A stretch of DNA of 64,000 nucleotides from UBA668 sp041394605 (lineage in GTDB: Bacteria > Actinomycetota > Acidimicrobiia > Acidimicrobiales > Ilumatobacteraceae): assembly GCA_041394605.1 (NCBI GenBank), contig JAWKHX010000007.1, positions 124,001-188,000 of the forward strand. The letters run 5' to 3'. Positions 56,043 through 64,000 of this stretch are shown here, piece after piece; the stretch's first letter is position 1, and each line of letters begins with the position of its first letter. The notes beneath the pieces are model-generated. The model ran no database searches. It saw only the letters and a list, made by a program, of their open reading frames with translations, and was not told where the DNA came from. The position numbers were made by a program, and so were the translations under genes.

Positions 56043-57004
56043 CGGCCCACCACCCGCGGGTCCAGCCGCCCGTACAGCAGGTCGGCCACCAGGTTGGCCA
56101 CGATCACGGCCGCGCTGATCAACAGGAACAGGCCCTGCAGCACCGGCAAGTCGGGGCCACGGATGGCCAGGTAGGTGGCCTGCCCGATGCCCGGCCAGGA
56201 GAAGATGGACTCCACCGCGATGGCACCGCTGACCACGAACCCGAAGTTGATGGCGGAGAGGCTGACCACCGGAAGGCGGGCGTTGGGCACGGCGTGCTTG
56301 CGGCGCACGTCGTCGTCGCGCATGCCCTTGGCCCTAGCCAACTGCAGGTAGTCCTCCCGCAACGTCTCGATCATCGCCGAGCGTGCGACGATCATGTATT
56401 CGCCGATGTAGGCGATGGCCAGCACGATCGCCGGCAGCAACATGTGGTGGAACTGGTCGATCAGCTTGCTGATCCCCGTGGCGGTGCTGCCGGGGTCCTC
56501 CAGACCGCCCACCGGGAACCAGCCCAGCTTGGCGGCGAAGATGCCCAGCAGCACCATGCCGATCCAGAACTCGGGCATGGAGTAGGTCAGCATGGACAAC
56601 GAGGTGGCCGTGGTGTCGAACCGGCTGCCCCGCCGCCACCCGGCGCGGTAGCCGAGGGTGATGCCCAGCATGGCCAGCAGGGTGGAGAACCCGACCAGCA
56701 GGATCGTGGGCCACAGCGCCTCGCCGATGACGTCCACCACCGGCCGGTTGCCCTTGAACGACAGGCCCAGGTCGCCACGGAACAACTGACGCACGTAGCC
56801 CACGAACTGCTCCCACTTCGAACCGTCGAGGTGGAACTTGCGGGTGAGTTCAGCCTTCTGCGAGTCCGTCAGGTTGCGCCCACGGAACATCGACTCCACC
56901 GGGTTCTTGTTGACCACCCGGAAGAGAAAGAAGTTGAACACCACCACGAACGCCAGTGTGCTGACGGCACCCGCCAGCTTCCTGAGGATGAACGTGGCGC
57001 GCAC
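56039..57004 (-). CDS. ABC transporter permease (OppB/DppB-like)
   Basis: This 321-residue permease begins with a helix, has the large periplasmic loop of OppB (including DLGLSFKGNRPVVDVIGEAL), and the cytoplasmic loop LQLARAKGMRDDDVRRKHAV. The C-terminus includes GAIAVESIFSWPGIGQATYLA, a hallmark of OppB/DppB. It starts 9 nt after the binding-protein stop, so all five transporter genes are one transcription unit. Confidence 0.92.
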   Translation of the reverse strand: MRATFILRKLAGAVSTLAFVVVFNFFLFRVVNKNPVESMFRGRNLTDSQKAELTRKFHLDGSKWEQFVGYVRQLFRGDLGLSFKGNRPVVDVIGEALWPTILLVGFSTLLAMLGITLGYRAGWRRGSRFDTTATSLSMLTYSMPEFWIGMVLLGIFAAKLGWFPVGGLEDPGSTATGISKLIDQFHHMLLPAIVLAIAYIGEYMIVARSAMIETLREDYLQLARAKGMRDDDVRRKHAVPNARLPVVSLSAINFGFVVSGAIAVESIFSWPGIGQATYLAIRGPDLPVLQGLFLLISAAVIVANLVADLLYGRLDPRVVGR

Positions 57005-57013
57005 GGTGTTCGC

Positions 57014-58827
57014 TTACTCGCGGTCCTCACGGGTCGAGCGGCCACGCATGACCAGCGCCACGATGAGGCCGGCCACCACCAGACCGCCCACGATGATGGC
57101 GATCAGGGCACCCGTGCCCAGCCCGCCGTCGTCGCCACCGGACGACTCGATCGGCGTGAGGTTGAAGTAGCTCGGCGACGAGTTGCTGAAGATCACCGGG
57201 CCGGTACCGGCCGGCTGCTGCAGCCACCCCTCGAAGCGATCCGTGCGGTACGCCTGCGTGTCCGCATCGTGGTACAGCACCACGTACGTGGCCTCGGTGT
57301 TGAACATCCGGATCATCTCGTGGACGATCTCCACCCGCTTGGCGTGATCCAGCTCCTGGTTCTGCTGCTGGTACAGCGCGTCGTACTCGGGGCTGCACCA
57401 GTTGGCGTCGTTGTACCCGGGCTCGTCCACGCTGTAGGTCACCTGGGCACAGGTGAAGTAGCTCAGCATCGGGTCGGGGTCCACGAACGGCGTCCAGCCC
57501 CACACGAACAGGTCGTAGGTGCCGGCGTAGACGATGTCGCCCAGCTGGGTGTCGTCGTACACTGACACCTGCGTGCCGATGCCCACTGCCTTCAGCCAGC
57601 CGGTGATCAGCTCGCGAATGGCCGCGCCCTGGGTGCCCTCGGAACGCTCCGCGTAGCGGAACACCAGGGGCTCACCGCCGCCCGGCATCTCGCGGATGCC
57701 GTCGCCGTCGGTGTCCACATAGCCGCCGGCGTCCAGCAGGGCCTTGGCGGCATCGGGGTCGTAGCCCAGCTTCTCGGCATCGGGCAGGTCGGGCAGCCAT
57801 TCCTGGTCGGGCGACACGCCCAGCACGGTGAGGGCAGGCCGATGCCCAGCGCCACCCGGTCGAACAGCTGCTGGCGGTCGATGGACATGGCGATGGCATG
57901 GCGCACGTTGAGGTCCTGCAACGCCGGGTGCCCGTCGCCGATCCCGCCGGCCATACCGTTCATGGCCAGTTCGGTGAAGCCACCCTGGGCACCGGCGACG
58001 GTGACGATGTTCGGCTGCTTGCCGAGGTCACCGAACAGTTCGGCGGGGATGTCGTTGGCGGCGTCCAGCTCACCCTTCTCCAGGGCGGTGACCATGGCGC
58101 CACCCTCGGTGTAGACCCGGAACACCACCTGGTCGATCTTCGGTCGGCCCTGCCAGTAGTTCGGGTTGGCCACCATGGTCCACTCCTGGCCGGGCTTCCA
58201 CTCCTTCAGGGTGAACGGGCCGGAACCCACGCCGTCCAGCGCGTCGAGCGCGTACACGTCGTCGTTGGCCGGGCCTTCCCAGATGTGCTTGGGCAGGATG
58301 TAGACGTCCATCGTCGGCAGCTTGGGGTCGGGCACCGACGACGTGATCTGCACGGTCACGTCGTCCAGCGCGACGGCGTCCAGGTTGGCGGTGACCGACG
58401 AGTGGTTGTACCACTCCTGGTCGCGGGAGGTGTTGACCGTCCAGGCCACGTCCTCCGCCGTCAACGGCTGCCCGTCGCTCCACTTCAGGCCCTCACGCAG
58501 GTGGTACGTGTAGGTCAGGCCGTCGTTGCTCTTATCCCACGTGGAGGCGAGGCCGGGGATGGTGGCGAAGTCGTCCGCGGCCTTGTCCGTGAGGGTGGCG
58601 TACTGCAGGTTCCACAGTTCGTAGGCGGCGACGGTGTAGCCGACCGTGACGTTGGGCGAGTCCACGTCCTGGGTGACACCCACCGTGAGGGTGACGGTGT
58701 CCGACCCCGACGAGCCCGACACCGGTGCGGCCCACACCACTGCGCTGCCTGCTGCGGCCAGGGTGACCGCCGCACCCCACCAGAGCCTCCGACTTGCTGT
58801 CCTGTTCACGTAGGACCCCCAACGCAT
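57014..58827 (-). CDS. Peptide/nickel-type ABC substrate-binding protein, one frameshift, C-terminal membrane anchor
   Basis: The protein of about 604 residues has a signal peptide (LWWGAAVTLAAAGSAVVWAA) and the SBP family 5 fold (GLTYTYHLREGLKWSDGQP, DGVGSGPFTLKEWKPGQEW, NVRHAIAMSIDRQQLFDRV). The frame breaks near 57840: after VALGIG the real sequence continues LGVSPDQEWLPDLPDAEKLG in another frame. There is no lipobox. Instead it ends with a membrane helix (GALIAIIVGGLVVAGLIVAL) and RGRSTREDRE, so it is anchored at both or only its C-terminal end. It probably binds peptides for the OppBCDF-like set behind it. Confidence 0.85.
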
Positions 58828-58885
58828 TCCGGCACCCTTGGTGCCACCGTTCCACGATCTTGACACACTGGTGCGGCTGCTCCGT

Positions 58886-60742
58886 TCACGGAAGCAGGTA
58901 CCAGTCCAGGAACCGCTCCAGCCGCTGGTGGAAGTGCACGAAGGGCTCGGTGCGCAGCAGGCCGTGACCCTCCGTGGGGTAGGTGACGTACTCGTACTGC
59001 TTGCCCAGCCGCTGCAGTTCGGCCACCAGCTCCTTCGACTGGGCGGGGCTGACCCGCTCGTCGCGCTCGCCGTGGGCCACGAGGAGTGGCGCGGCCAGGT
59101 GCTCCAGCCGGTGCACGGGCGACCCGGCGCGGTAGGCACCGCGGGCGTCGCGAGGGTGGCCCATCATCCGCTCCAGGTCCAGCCGGCCGACCAGGTCGCC
59201 CTGCGCCCAGGAGGTGAGGATGTCGCAGTCGCCGTACTTCGCCACGGCGCAGGCGTAGCGGTGCTCGGGGTCGTCCACCACCGACAGCAGCGCCATGTAG
59301 CTGCCGTAGCTGGCGCCGAAGATGGCCACCCGGGTGGGGTCCACCCAGTCCAGCCCGGCGAGGAAGGTGTGGGCGGCCAGGCAGTCGGCCGTGTCCGCCA
59401 CGCCCCACACGCCGTGGTTGGCCCGCTCGAAGTCCCGTCCGTAGCTGGTGCTGCCGCGGAAGTTCACGGCGAACCAGCCGTAGCCCTTGTCCACGAAGTA
59501 CTGGGCCACCCCGTCCCACTCGTCGCCGGTGACGGACGTCGGCCCGCCGTGCGGGTAGACCACCACCGGGCAGGGCCGGCCGTCGGTGGCACCCGGCGCC
59601 GGGCGGTACAGCCAGCCGTGCACCTCCAACCCGTCGGACGACCGGTAGGACACGTGCGCGGGCACCGCATGCGGTGCCACCGTGACGGCCGCGGGCGTCG
59701 GGGCGTGCAGCACCCGGACGGCGCCGTCGGCCGCCACCACGCACAGTCGCGGCGGAGTGGCGAAGGCTTCGTGGACGGCGACCACGCCGCCACCGGGCAG
59801 GCGGCGCGGCGAGGACCACGTGCCGCCCTCGGCCAGCACGGTGACCGCGCCGGTGGCGACATCGACGGACACCAGGTCGGTGACGCCGCGGCGGGAACGG
59901 GTGGCCAGCAGGGACGCGCCGTTGGGCGACCAGGACAGGTCGGCGAAGTCGGCCCCGTCGTGGGTCACCTGACGTGCCTCGCCCCCTTCTCCCTCACCCG
60001 CGGGCACGATGAACACCTCGTACCAGCCGGGCTCCTCGCAGGCGAACGCCAGCATCGCCCCGTCGGGCGACCAGGCCGGGCTGCGGTCCTGCATGCCCTC
60101 CTCGTGGTGGGCCGTCCACGACCGGCCGGTGTCCAGCGACACGACGTGCAGCGACGTGCAGTTCAGGTCGTCGTGGTGGAACACGGTGTAGGCGACCCGG
60201 GTCCGGTCCGGCGACACGACGGCCGTCACGTAGTCGGCGCCGGCGTGGGCGATGGGGCGCGGCCAGGCGTCGTCCACATCCACCACGGCGAGGACGGTGC
60301 GTTCCTCGCGGTCCACCCCCACCACCATGCGGCGGTCGTCCACCCACACCGGGCTGCCGCCCTCGACCACCTTCACGGGCACGCCACCTTTTTCAGACAC
60401 CACCCACACTGCGCCGTCGTGCGGGTACGCCAGGCGGGTGCCATCCGGCGACCAGACCGCGTTGCCGTCCTCCCAGAACGGGGCCGGCGGGCGGTGGGTG
60501 GTCAGCCGGGTGGGCACGCCACCGGCCACCGGCACGGTCCACACGTCGCTGCTGCCACGGTCCAGCATGTAGGCGACGGTGGTGCCGTCGGGCGAGACCT
60601 CGCACTGCCTGGGCCGCTCGGTCGCGGCGACCGCGTCGAGCCGCCAGTGCGCCGGCGGCTTCACGTCCGGCCGCCCCGGGTTGGGGATGCCGCCGCTCTC
60701 GTCGGTCCCCACCCACCACTGCTGCCCGGCCCGGTCGCTCAT
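58886..60742 (-). CDS. S9 family prolyl oligopeptidase-like peptidase
   Basis: This 618-residue serine peptidase has an N-terminal beta-propeller of the TolB/DPP type (repeats such as NAVWSPDGTRLAYPHD and DRSPAWSPDGAMLAFACEE, about 1-360) and a C-terminal hydrolase domain. The nucleophile is in IFGASYGSYMALL (Ser near 480), the Asp in VAHGERDERVSP (near 558) and the His in TEGHGLLR (near 592). It lacks a signal peptide, so it acts in the cytoplasm, most likely on peptides imported by the transporter genes 59 bp downstream. Its ATG overlaps a leftover mttB-type 3' end (ATGA). Confidence 0.92.
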   Translation of the reverse strand: MSDRAGQQWWVGTDESGGIPNPGRPDVKPPAHWRLDAVAATERPRQCEVSPDGTTVAYMLDRGSSDVWTVPVAGGVPTRLTTHRPPAPFWEDGNAVWSPDGTRLAYPHDGAVWVVSEKGGVPVKVVEGGSPVWVDDRRMVVGVDREERTVLAVVDVDDAWPRPIAHAGADYVTAVVSPDRTRVAYTVFHHDDLNCTSLHVVSLDTGRSWTAHHEEGMQDRSPAWSPDGAMLAFACEEPGWYEVFIVPAGEGEGGEARQVTHDGADFADLSWSPNGASLLATRSRRGVTDLVSVDVATGAVTVLAEGGTWSSPRRLPGGGVVAVHEAFATPPRLCVVAADGAVRVLHAPTPAAVTVAPHAVPAHVSYRSSDGLEVHGWLYRPAPGATDGRPCPVVVYPHGGPTSVTGDEWDGVAQYFVDKGYGWFAVNFRGSTSYGRDFERANHGVWGVADTADCLAAHTFLAGLDWVDPTRVAIFGASYGSYMALLSVVDDPEHRYACAVAKYGDCDILTSWAQGDLVGRLDLERMMGHPRDARGAYRAGSPVHRLEHLAAPLLVAHGERDERVSPAQSKELVAELQRLGKQYEYVTYPTEGHGLLRTEPFVHFHQRLERFLDWYLLP

Positions 60743-60773
60743 CCCGCCAGCCTCGCGTACTCCTCCAGGCGGC
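60739..60773 (-). pseudogene. mttB-type 3' end remnant before the S9 peptidase
   Basis: These 35 bp encode LEEYARLAG and a stop, almost exactly the last residues of the mttB-family gene at 62355 (LEEYAKLAG, two mismatches in 32 bp). Upstream sequence is unrelated. The TGA overlaps the peptidase ATG, so an mttB-like gene once preceded the peptidase directly. Confidence 0.65.
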
Positions 60774-60822
60774 CGGAGCGCGGCCCACTTCGGACCCCCG
60801 ACCTTCCTGCCACCCGTCAGCG

Positions 60823-61050
60823 TCAGGAGGAAGTCCGAGCCTGAGACGAGGCGGCGATCTTGATCCCGATGAACGATGTGAGCCCAGCAGTGCCACCGAC
60901 GATGTCCTTGCCCAGCGAGGACTCGACGGCGAATGCCGACCACCAGAAGACGAAGAACCCGCCCAGCAGCAGCGCGATCCCGAGCGTCTGCTTCACCACA
61001 CGCCCCCACACACGTTCACCCGACTCGTGGTTCACAACGCGAACGTACAC
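60823..61050 (-). CDS. Small two-helix membrane protein (75 aa)
   Basis: This GTG-started protein has a basic N-terminus, then LGIALLLGGFFVFWWSAFAV and a second weaker helix (IVGGTAGLTSFIGIKIAAS). A GGAGAAGG ribosome site lies about 9 nt upstream. No family is recognised. It follows the small ORF at 61068 by 17 bp and may be co-transcribed with it, inside an accessory patch bordered by mttB-like remnants. Confidence 0.55.
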   Translation of the reverse strand: MYVRVVNHESGERVWGRVVKQTLGIALLLGGFFVFWWSAFAVESSLGKDIVGGTAGLTSFIGIKIAASSQARTSS

Positions 61051-61067
61051 CGAGGAATTCCTTCTCC

Positions 61068-61235
61068 TCAGTTGCGGCGTCCGTCGTGCAGTGCCACGAG
61101 GACAGTGTCGCGATCGACATGGCCACAGACCCTGGCCTGCGTCTCTCTGATCACCGCAGCGTTGGCCTGGACCACCTGGGCGCGACGGGCCAGGGGCTCG
61201 AGTTCGTGCGGCCTGACGTGGGACCAGTCGCTCAT
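61068..61235 (-). CDS. Possible 55-aa protein
   Basis: A short ORF starts at ATG 61235 with SDWSHVRPHELEPLARRAQV and ends at TGA 61068 after VDRDTVLVALHDGRRN. The residue mix is protein-like, and the stop is followed by a ribosome site and the next small gene. Its first bases (ATGAGCGACT) resemble the start of the S9 peptidase, and its ATG abuts an mttB-like remnant in the same way. It might be a decayed duplicate start rather than an independent gene. Confidence 0.4.
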   Translation of the reverse strand: MSDWSHVRPHELEPLARRAQVVQANAAVIRETQARVCGHVDRDTVLVALHDGRRN

Positions 61236-61385
61236 CTTGCCAGTCTCGCGTAGACGTCCGGGGCGTGCGTCACGAATGCCTCCAGCGGCGTCGCCCGCGG
61301 ACGTGTCGATCGGTTGCAGCCACTCGGCCAGGATCTACACCACCTCGGCATCGGCGATCAGCTTCTCAGCGAAGCGTCGACGAGC
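61236..61385 (-). pseudogene. Internally deleted mttB-type remnant
   Basis: Two blocks match the intact mttB-family gene. 61238-61292 matches its last codons (62362-62418), and 61292-61375 matches 62648-62731, including SADALGLD-upstream codons for AEWLQPIDTS. About 230 bp between them are missing, and scattered substitutions and short indels destroy the frame. It is an old partial copy, not an artefact of assembly. Confidence 0.75.
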
Positions 61386-61477
61386 AGGCGATCCACGAAC
61401 TCGGCTTGTGAGAGCGAAGTCGACGTGCCGGCCGTGGCGGCGGTCGGGCCGCCGGCGCTGGCGCTACCCTGCCCGAC

Positions 61478-61850
61478 GTGGCGACCATCACGTGGGATCA
61501 GGTTCGGGCGCCGGCAGCGTGAGGTGTTGTCGCGCCCGGGCATCCTCGCCGATGTGGCGAGCGAGTACCCGGAGACGGCTCCCCGTCGATCGGACGACCG
61601 GGGTGTGCATGACCGGGCGTGGGAACCGTTGACGCGCGCCGAGCACCTTGCTCAGGTGGCAGCCAACCAAGATCGCCGCGGCGCCTGATCTCTATCGCTC
61701 TCCTCGACGCCCCGCCCGCCACGGGGTCGACTACGTCCTCATCGGGGGTATGACCGCCCGGGTGTTCGGGGCGTCGCGCCAGACCGCAGACCTGGACATC
61801 CTCGCTCGTGACATTGACGACAACATCGATCGCCCCGCCGCTACAAGCCA
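61478..61850 (+). pseudogene. Remnant of a toxin-type nucleotidyltransferase unit
   Basis: Reading with frameshifts, LISIALLDALARHGVDYVLIGG continues as MTARVFGASRQTADLDILAR. That is the start of an AbiEii/MNT-type nucleotidyltransferase with its G-G..xxxxxxDxD site, after which the frame is lost. A preceding small frame (GTG 61478: ATITWDQVRA, then ..VLSRPGILADVASEYPE) could be its partner. The C-terminal two thirds are absent. Probably a decayed toxin-antitoxin or defence module. Confidence 0.5.
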
Positions 61851-61869
61851 GGCGTCGCCTGGCACCTCA

Positions 61870-62358
61870 TCACCAGATGGCGACGGTGACACCGCCCTCG
61901 GCGGTGCAGCGGTCCACTGCTGCGAGGCCCTCGTCGTCGAGCAAGCGATCAAGCTGCTCCCGTGGCGGATCGAATGAGGAGCCAGCCTTCAGGAAGGAGT
62001 CGCCGACGTGTCCGAAGGTTCCAATGGCCTGTGCTGCGGGGTCCCAGGTGGTGCCGTAGAGGAAGATGAGCAGCACGGTCGAGTGGTGCTCGACGTCCTC
62101 GATGTAGATGCAGTCGTTGCGGAGCACGAACGTGCCGGCAAGCTCTGAGAGCAAGGTGTCGTAGTTGCCGTCAGGGCGCGGGTGGGACTCGCGGATGAGT
62201 GGTCCTTCGACGCTGGGGAGCACGGGCTCGACGTCGGTGATCGGGACGGTCACCTCGGCGGTGCTCGCGGCCTGGGTTCCCGAGGTGCCGCTGTCGTCGC
62301 ATCCGGCCGCCGTAAGCAGTAGGACGCCCGTCACGGTGAAACAGGCGGTTCGCTTCAC
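61870..62358 (-). CDS. Putative lipoprotein (162 aa)
   Basis: GTG-started and overlapping the mttB-family stop by 4 bp (GTGA), this protein has a signal peptide KRTACFTVTGVLLLTAAGC with a Cys anchor. The mature part holds VPITDVEPVLPSVEGPLIRE, LRNDCIYIEDVEHHSTVLLI and a C-terminal DRCTAEGGVTVAIW. Some features (DCIYIED...) recall small actinobacterial lipoproteins of unknown role. Downstream, its stop touches the nucleotidyltransferase remnant on the other strand. Confidence 0.65.
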   Translation of the reverse strand: MKRTACFTVTGVLLLTAAGCDDSGTSGTQAASTAEVTVPITDVEPVLPSVEGPLIRESHPRPDGNYDTLLSELAGTFVLRNDCIYIEDVEHHSTVLLIFLYGTTWDPAAQAIGTFGHVGDSFLKAGSSFDPPREQLDRLLDDEGLAAVDRCTAEGGVTVAIW

Positions 62359-63860
62359 CCCGCCAGCTTCGCGTACTCCTCCAGGCGGTGGGCCACGAAT
62401 GCCTCCAGCGCTTCGTCGATCGCGGGGTCCAGCGGGGGCTGTTCGTAGCGCTCGAGCAGCGCGGCGGCGACACCGGCGGCGCGCTCGGCGGCCTCGGGGC
62501 GGCCGTCCTCCACCCAGCGTTCGAAGTTGCGGCGGTCGCTGAGCAGGGGTTGGTAGAAGGCGTGCTCGTAGCGCTCCAGCGTGTGCGCGGCGCCGAAGAA
62601 GTGGCCGCCGTGGCCGACGCCGGCGATGGCGTCCAGGCCCAGCGCGTCCGCGGACGTGTCGATCGGTTGCAGCCACTCGGCCAGGATCTGCAGCACCTCG
62701 GCGTCGGCGATCAGCTTCTCCACGCTGGCCGTCAGCCCGCCCTCCAGCCAGCCGGCGGCGTGGTACACGAGGTTGGCCCCGCCCATCACCGCACCCCACA
62801 GCGACAGCACGCTCTCGTACCCGGCCTGGGCGTCCACCGAGTTGGCGGACGTGGTGCTGGAGGACCGGAACGGCATGGCGTAGCGCCGGGCCAGCTGGCC
62901 GCCCGCCTGCGCGGCCTTCATGTACTCCGGCGTGCCGAACGCCGGGGCACCGGACCGCAGGTCCACGTTGGACGTGAACGAGCCGTACATCACCGGGGCG
63001 CCGGGCCGCACCAGCTGCGCCAGGCAGGTGCCGGCCAGCACCTCCGCGTTCTGCAGCGCCAGCGCGCCCGCCAGTGTCGCGGGCGCCATCGCCCCGGCCA
63101 ACGTGAACGGGGTGACACACACCGCCTGGCCGGCGCCGGCCAGCTCCATCAGGCCCTCGGCCATCGGCACGTCCAGTGTCATCGGGCTGTTCGTGTTGAT
63201 GATCGCCATCAGCGCCGGCTCGGCGGCCAGGCCGTCGCGGTCGGTCCCCAGCGCGATGGCCGCCATGTCGATGCAGTCGGCGGTGCGGTCGCGGCCCAGC
63301 GGGTAGGCCTGCCAGTTGCGGTCGGTGTGGCGGATGAGGTCCAGGCACAACTGGAGGTGGCGGGTCAGCGGCGGCAGGTCCAGCGCCTCGAACGCACCAC
63401 CACCCTCCTGGTGGATCACCGGCAGCATGTGGATGAGGCGCACATAGTCCTGCAGGTCGGCGCGGGTGCCGCTGCGCCGGCCGCGGCCGAGGTCCGACGT
63501 GAAGGCCGGGCCGCCGACCGCGCTGAAGACCACGTGGCGGCCGCCGAACGTCAGCGAGCGCTCCGGGTTGCGGGCCCGCAGCGTGAACTCCGCCGGCACG
63601 GTGGCCAGGCAGTGAGCCACCAGGTCGCCGTCGAGACGCACGATCTCGCCGTCCACCGCGCAGCCGGCGGCGGCGAACAGGGCACGGGCCGGGGCGGACA
63701 GCACCCGCACCCCCATGTCGGCCAGCAGGCGCAGCGAAGCGTCGTGCACGTCGTCCACCTGCTCCGGCCGCAAGGGCTCGGCGAACGGGAACGGGTTCGT
63801 CAGTTGACGGAACGGGGCGGGGTGCGGCCCCTGCCGCCGGGCTCGTTGCCGTTCACGCAC
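62355..63860 (-). CDS. Trimethylamine methyltransferase (MttB) family protein, non-pyrrolysine
   Basis: This 501-residue protein belongs to the MttB/MtgB superfamily, which demethylates quaternary amines and passes the methyl group to a corrinoid protein. Family parts include LSLWGAVMGGANLVYHAAGW, LAEWLQPIDTSADALGLD and GHGGHFFGAAHTLERYEHAF. There is no in-frame amber codon, so it is the non-pyrrolysine branch, as in MtgB for glycine betaine. No corrinoid protein gene is nearby. The start is GTG 63860; a TAGGTT -10 box 7 nt upstream suggests a leaderless message. Confidence 0.85.
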   Translation of the reverse strand: MRERQRARRQGPHPAPFRQLTNPFPFAEPLRPEQVDDVHDASLRLLADMGVRVLSAPARALFAAAGCAVDGEIVRLDGDLVAHCLATVPAEFTLRARNPERSLTFGGRHVVFSAVGGPAFTSDLGRGRRSGTRADLQDYVRLIHMLPVIHQEGGGAFEALDLPPLTRHLQLCLDLIRHTDRNWQAYPLGRDRTADCIDMAAIALGTDRDGLAAEPALMAIINTNSPMTLDVPMAEGLMELAGAGQAVCVTPFTLAGAMAPATLAGALALQNAEVLAGTCLAQLVRPGAPVMYGSFTSNVDLRSGAPAFGTPEYMKAAQAGGQLARRYAMPFRSSSTTSANSVDAQAGYESVLSLWGAVMGGANLVYHAAGWLEGGLTASVEKLIADAEVLQILAEWLQPIDTSADALGLDAIAGVGHGGHFFGAAHTLERYEHAFYQPLLSDRRNFERWVEDGRPEAAERAAGVAAALLERYEQPPLDPAIDEALEAFVAHRLEEYAKLAG

Positions 63861-63905
63861 CGGGGCAACCTAACATCGGCGCGAACCGGCCAAGGGAGGC
63901 CCCCG

Positions 63906-64000
63906 ATGGTGTACACGCCCACCCGCGGCGACCTGCCACCCCGCCTCGGCCCCGAGGTGCAGCAGGTGCCCGACTACGGCCCGCGCGTCATGCCGCGGGA
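63906..64000 (+). CDS. Start of an unidentified gene (partial, cut by window end)
   Basis: ATG 63906 follows GGGAGG by 7 nt and opens a frame reading VYTPTRGDLPPRLGPEVQQV to the window edge, 31 codons in all. It is divergent from the mttB-family gene, 45 bp away. The visible part is too short to name. The strong ribosome site and coherent coding pattern make it a likely real gene. Confidence 0.6.
   Translation, partial: MVYTPTRGDLPPRLGPEVQQVPDYGPRVMPR

Noticed and set aside
62355..63860. A pyrrolysine-containing MttB
   Set aside because: The frame has no in-frame amber codon at any position, so the gene is of the non-pyrrolysine branch.

Overview
The window comes from a very high-GC actinobacterium. 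It carries a mycothiol-dependent (MDMPI/DinB) enzyme, an F420-hydrogenase beta-like protein, DUF4032, GlnR-style 11-bp operators, TAnnnT -10 boxes with a leaderless start, and secreted proteins with 'LLDTR...VVDV' tail repeats. Together these suggest Acidimicrobiia or a close relative; this is inference, since no rRNA is present. Several well-conserved genes are split by one or two single-base indels although both halves keep family identity. This looks like an uncorrected long-read assembly, or else many very recent lesions.

Layout. 0-4.6 kb: alpha-glucoside-type sugar ABC transporter (end of the binding protein, two permeases, ATPase) followed by a DUF4032 gene. 4.7-9.1 kb: an MDMPI enzyme, two unknown proteins, and DNA alkylation repair (ogt plus a frameshifted Ada/AlkA fusion). 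9.2-14.8 kb: a four-gene ATP-grasp/alpha-E/transglutaminase peptide-ligase-like operon. 14.8-18.4 kb: a large secreted protein with 14 RCC1 repeats. 18.5-26.8 kb: two acyl-CoA dehydrogenases, deoC-deoA and alaX, around an accessory patch (small unknown protein, lipoprotein, truncated alaX copy, DUF4143 ATPase).

26.8-37.9 kb is a nitrogen hub. It starts with an orphan winged-helix protein overlapping a Kef-type antiporter fused to a degenerate GlnD C-terminal half. Then come amt1-glnK1, amt2-glnK2 and, convergently, amt3-glnK3-glnD. The winged-helix gene, amt1 and amt2 share one promoter geometry: four 5-bp boxes at 11-bp spacing, then 10 bp, then a TAnnGT -10 box. I propose these genes act as one regulon, with ammonium uptake and P-II signalling coupled to a cation/proton antiporter that carries its own ACT sensor.

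38-47.9 kb: an LPSTG surface protein, an FrhB-like protein, two Uma2 paralogues around a small lipoprotein, kynA, an ECF sigma factor with a membrane partner, a sarcosine-oxidase-like enzyme and a CocE hydrolase. 48-52.3 kb: a large thioester/VaFE-type surface protein with an LPESG anchor, broken by many frameshifts. 52.4-60.7 kb: a CAP-domain lipoprotein and an Opp/Dpp peptide importer with an S9 peptidase. 60.7-62.4 kb: an accessory patch with two partial copies of the 3' end of the neighbouring mttB-family gene, small ORFs and a toxin-type nucleotidyltransferase remnant. The window ends with the intact mttB-family gene and the start of a divergent gene. I saw no rRNA, tRNA, CRISPR array or insertion sequence.
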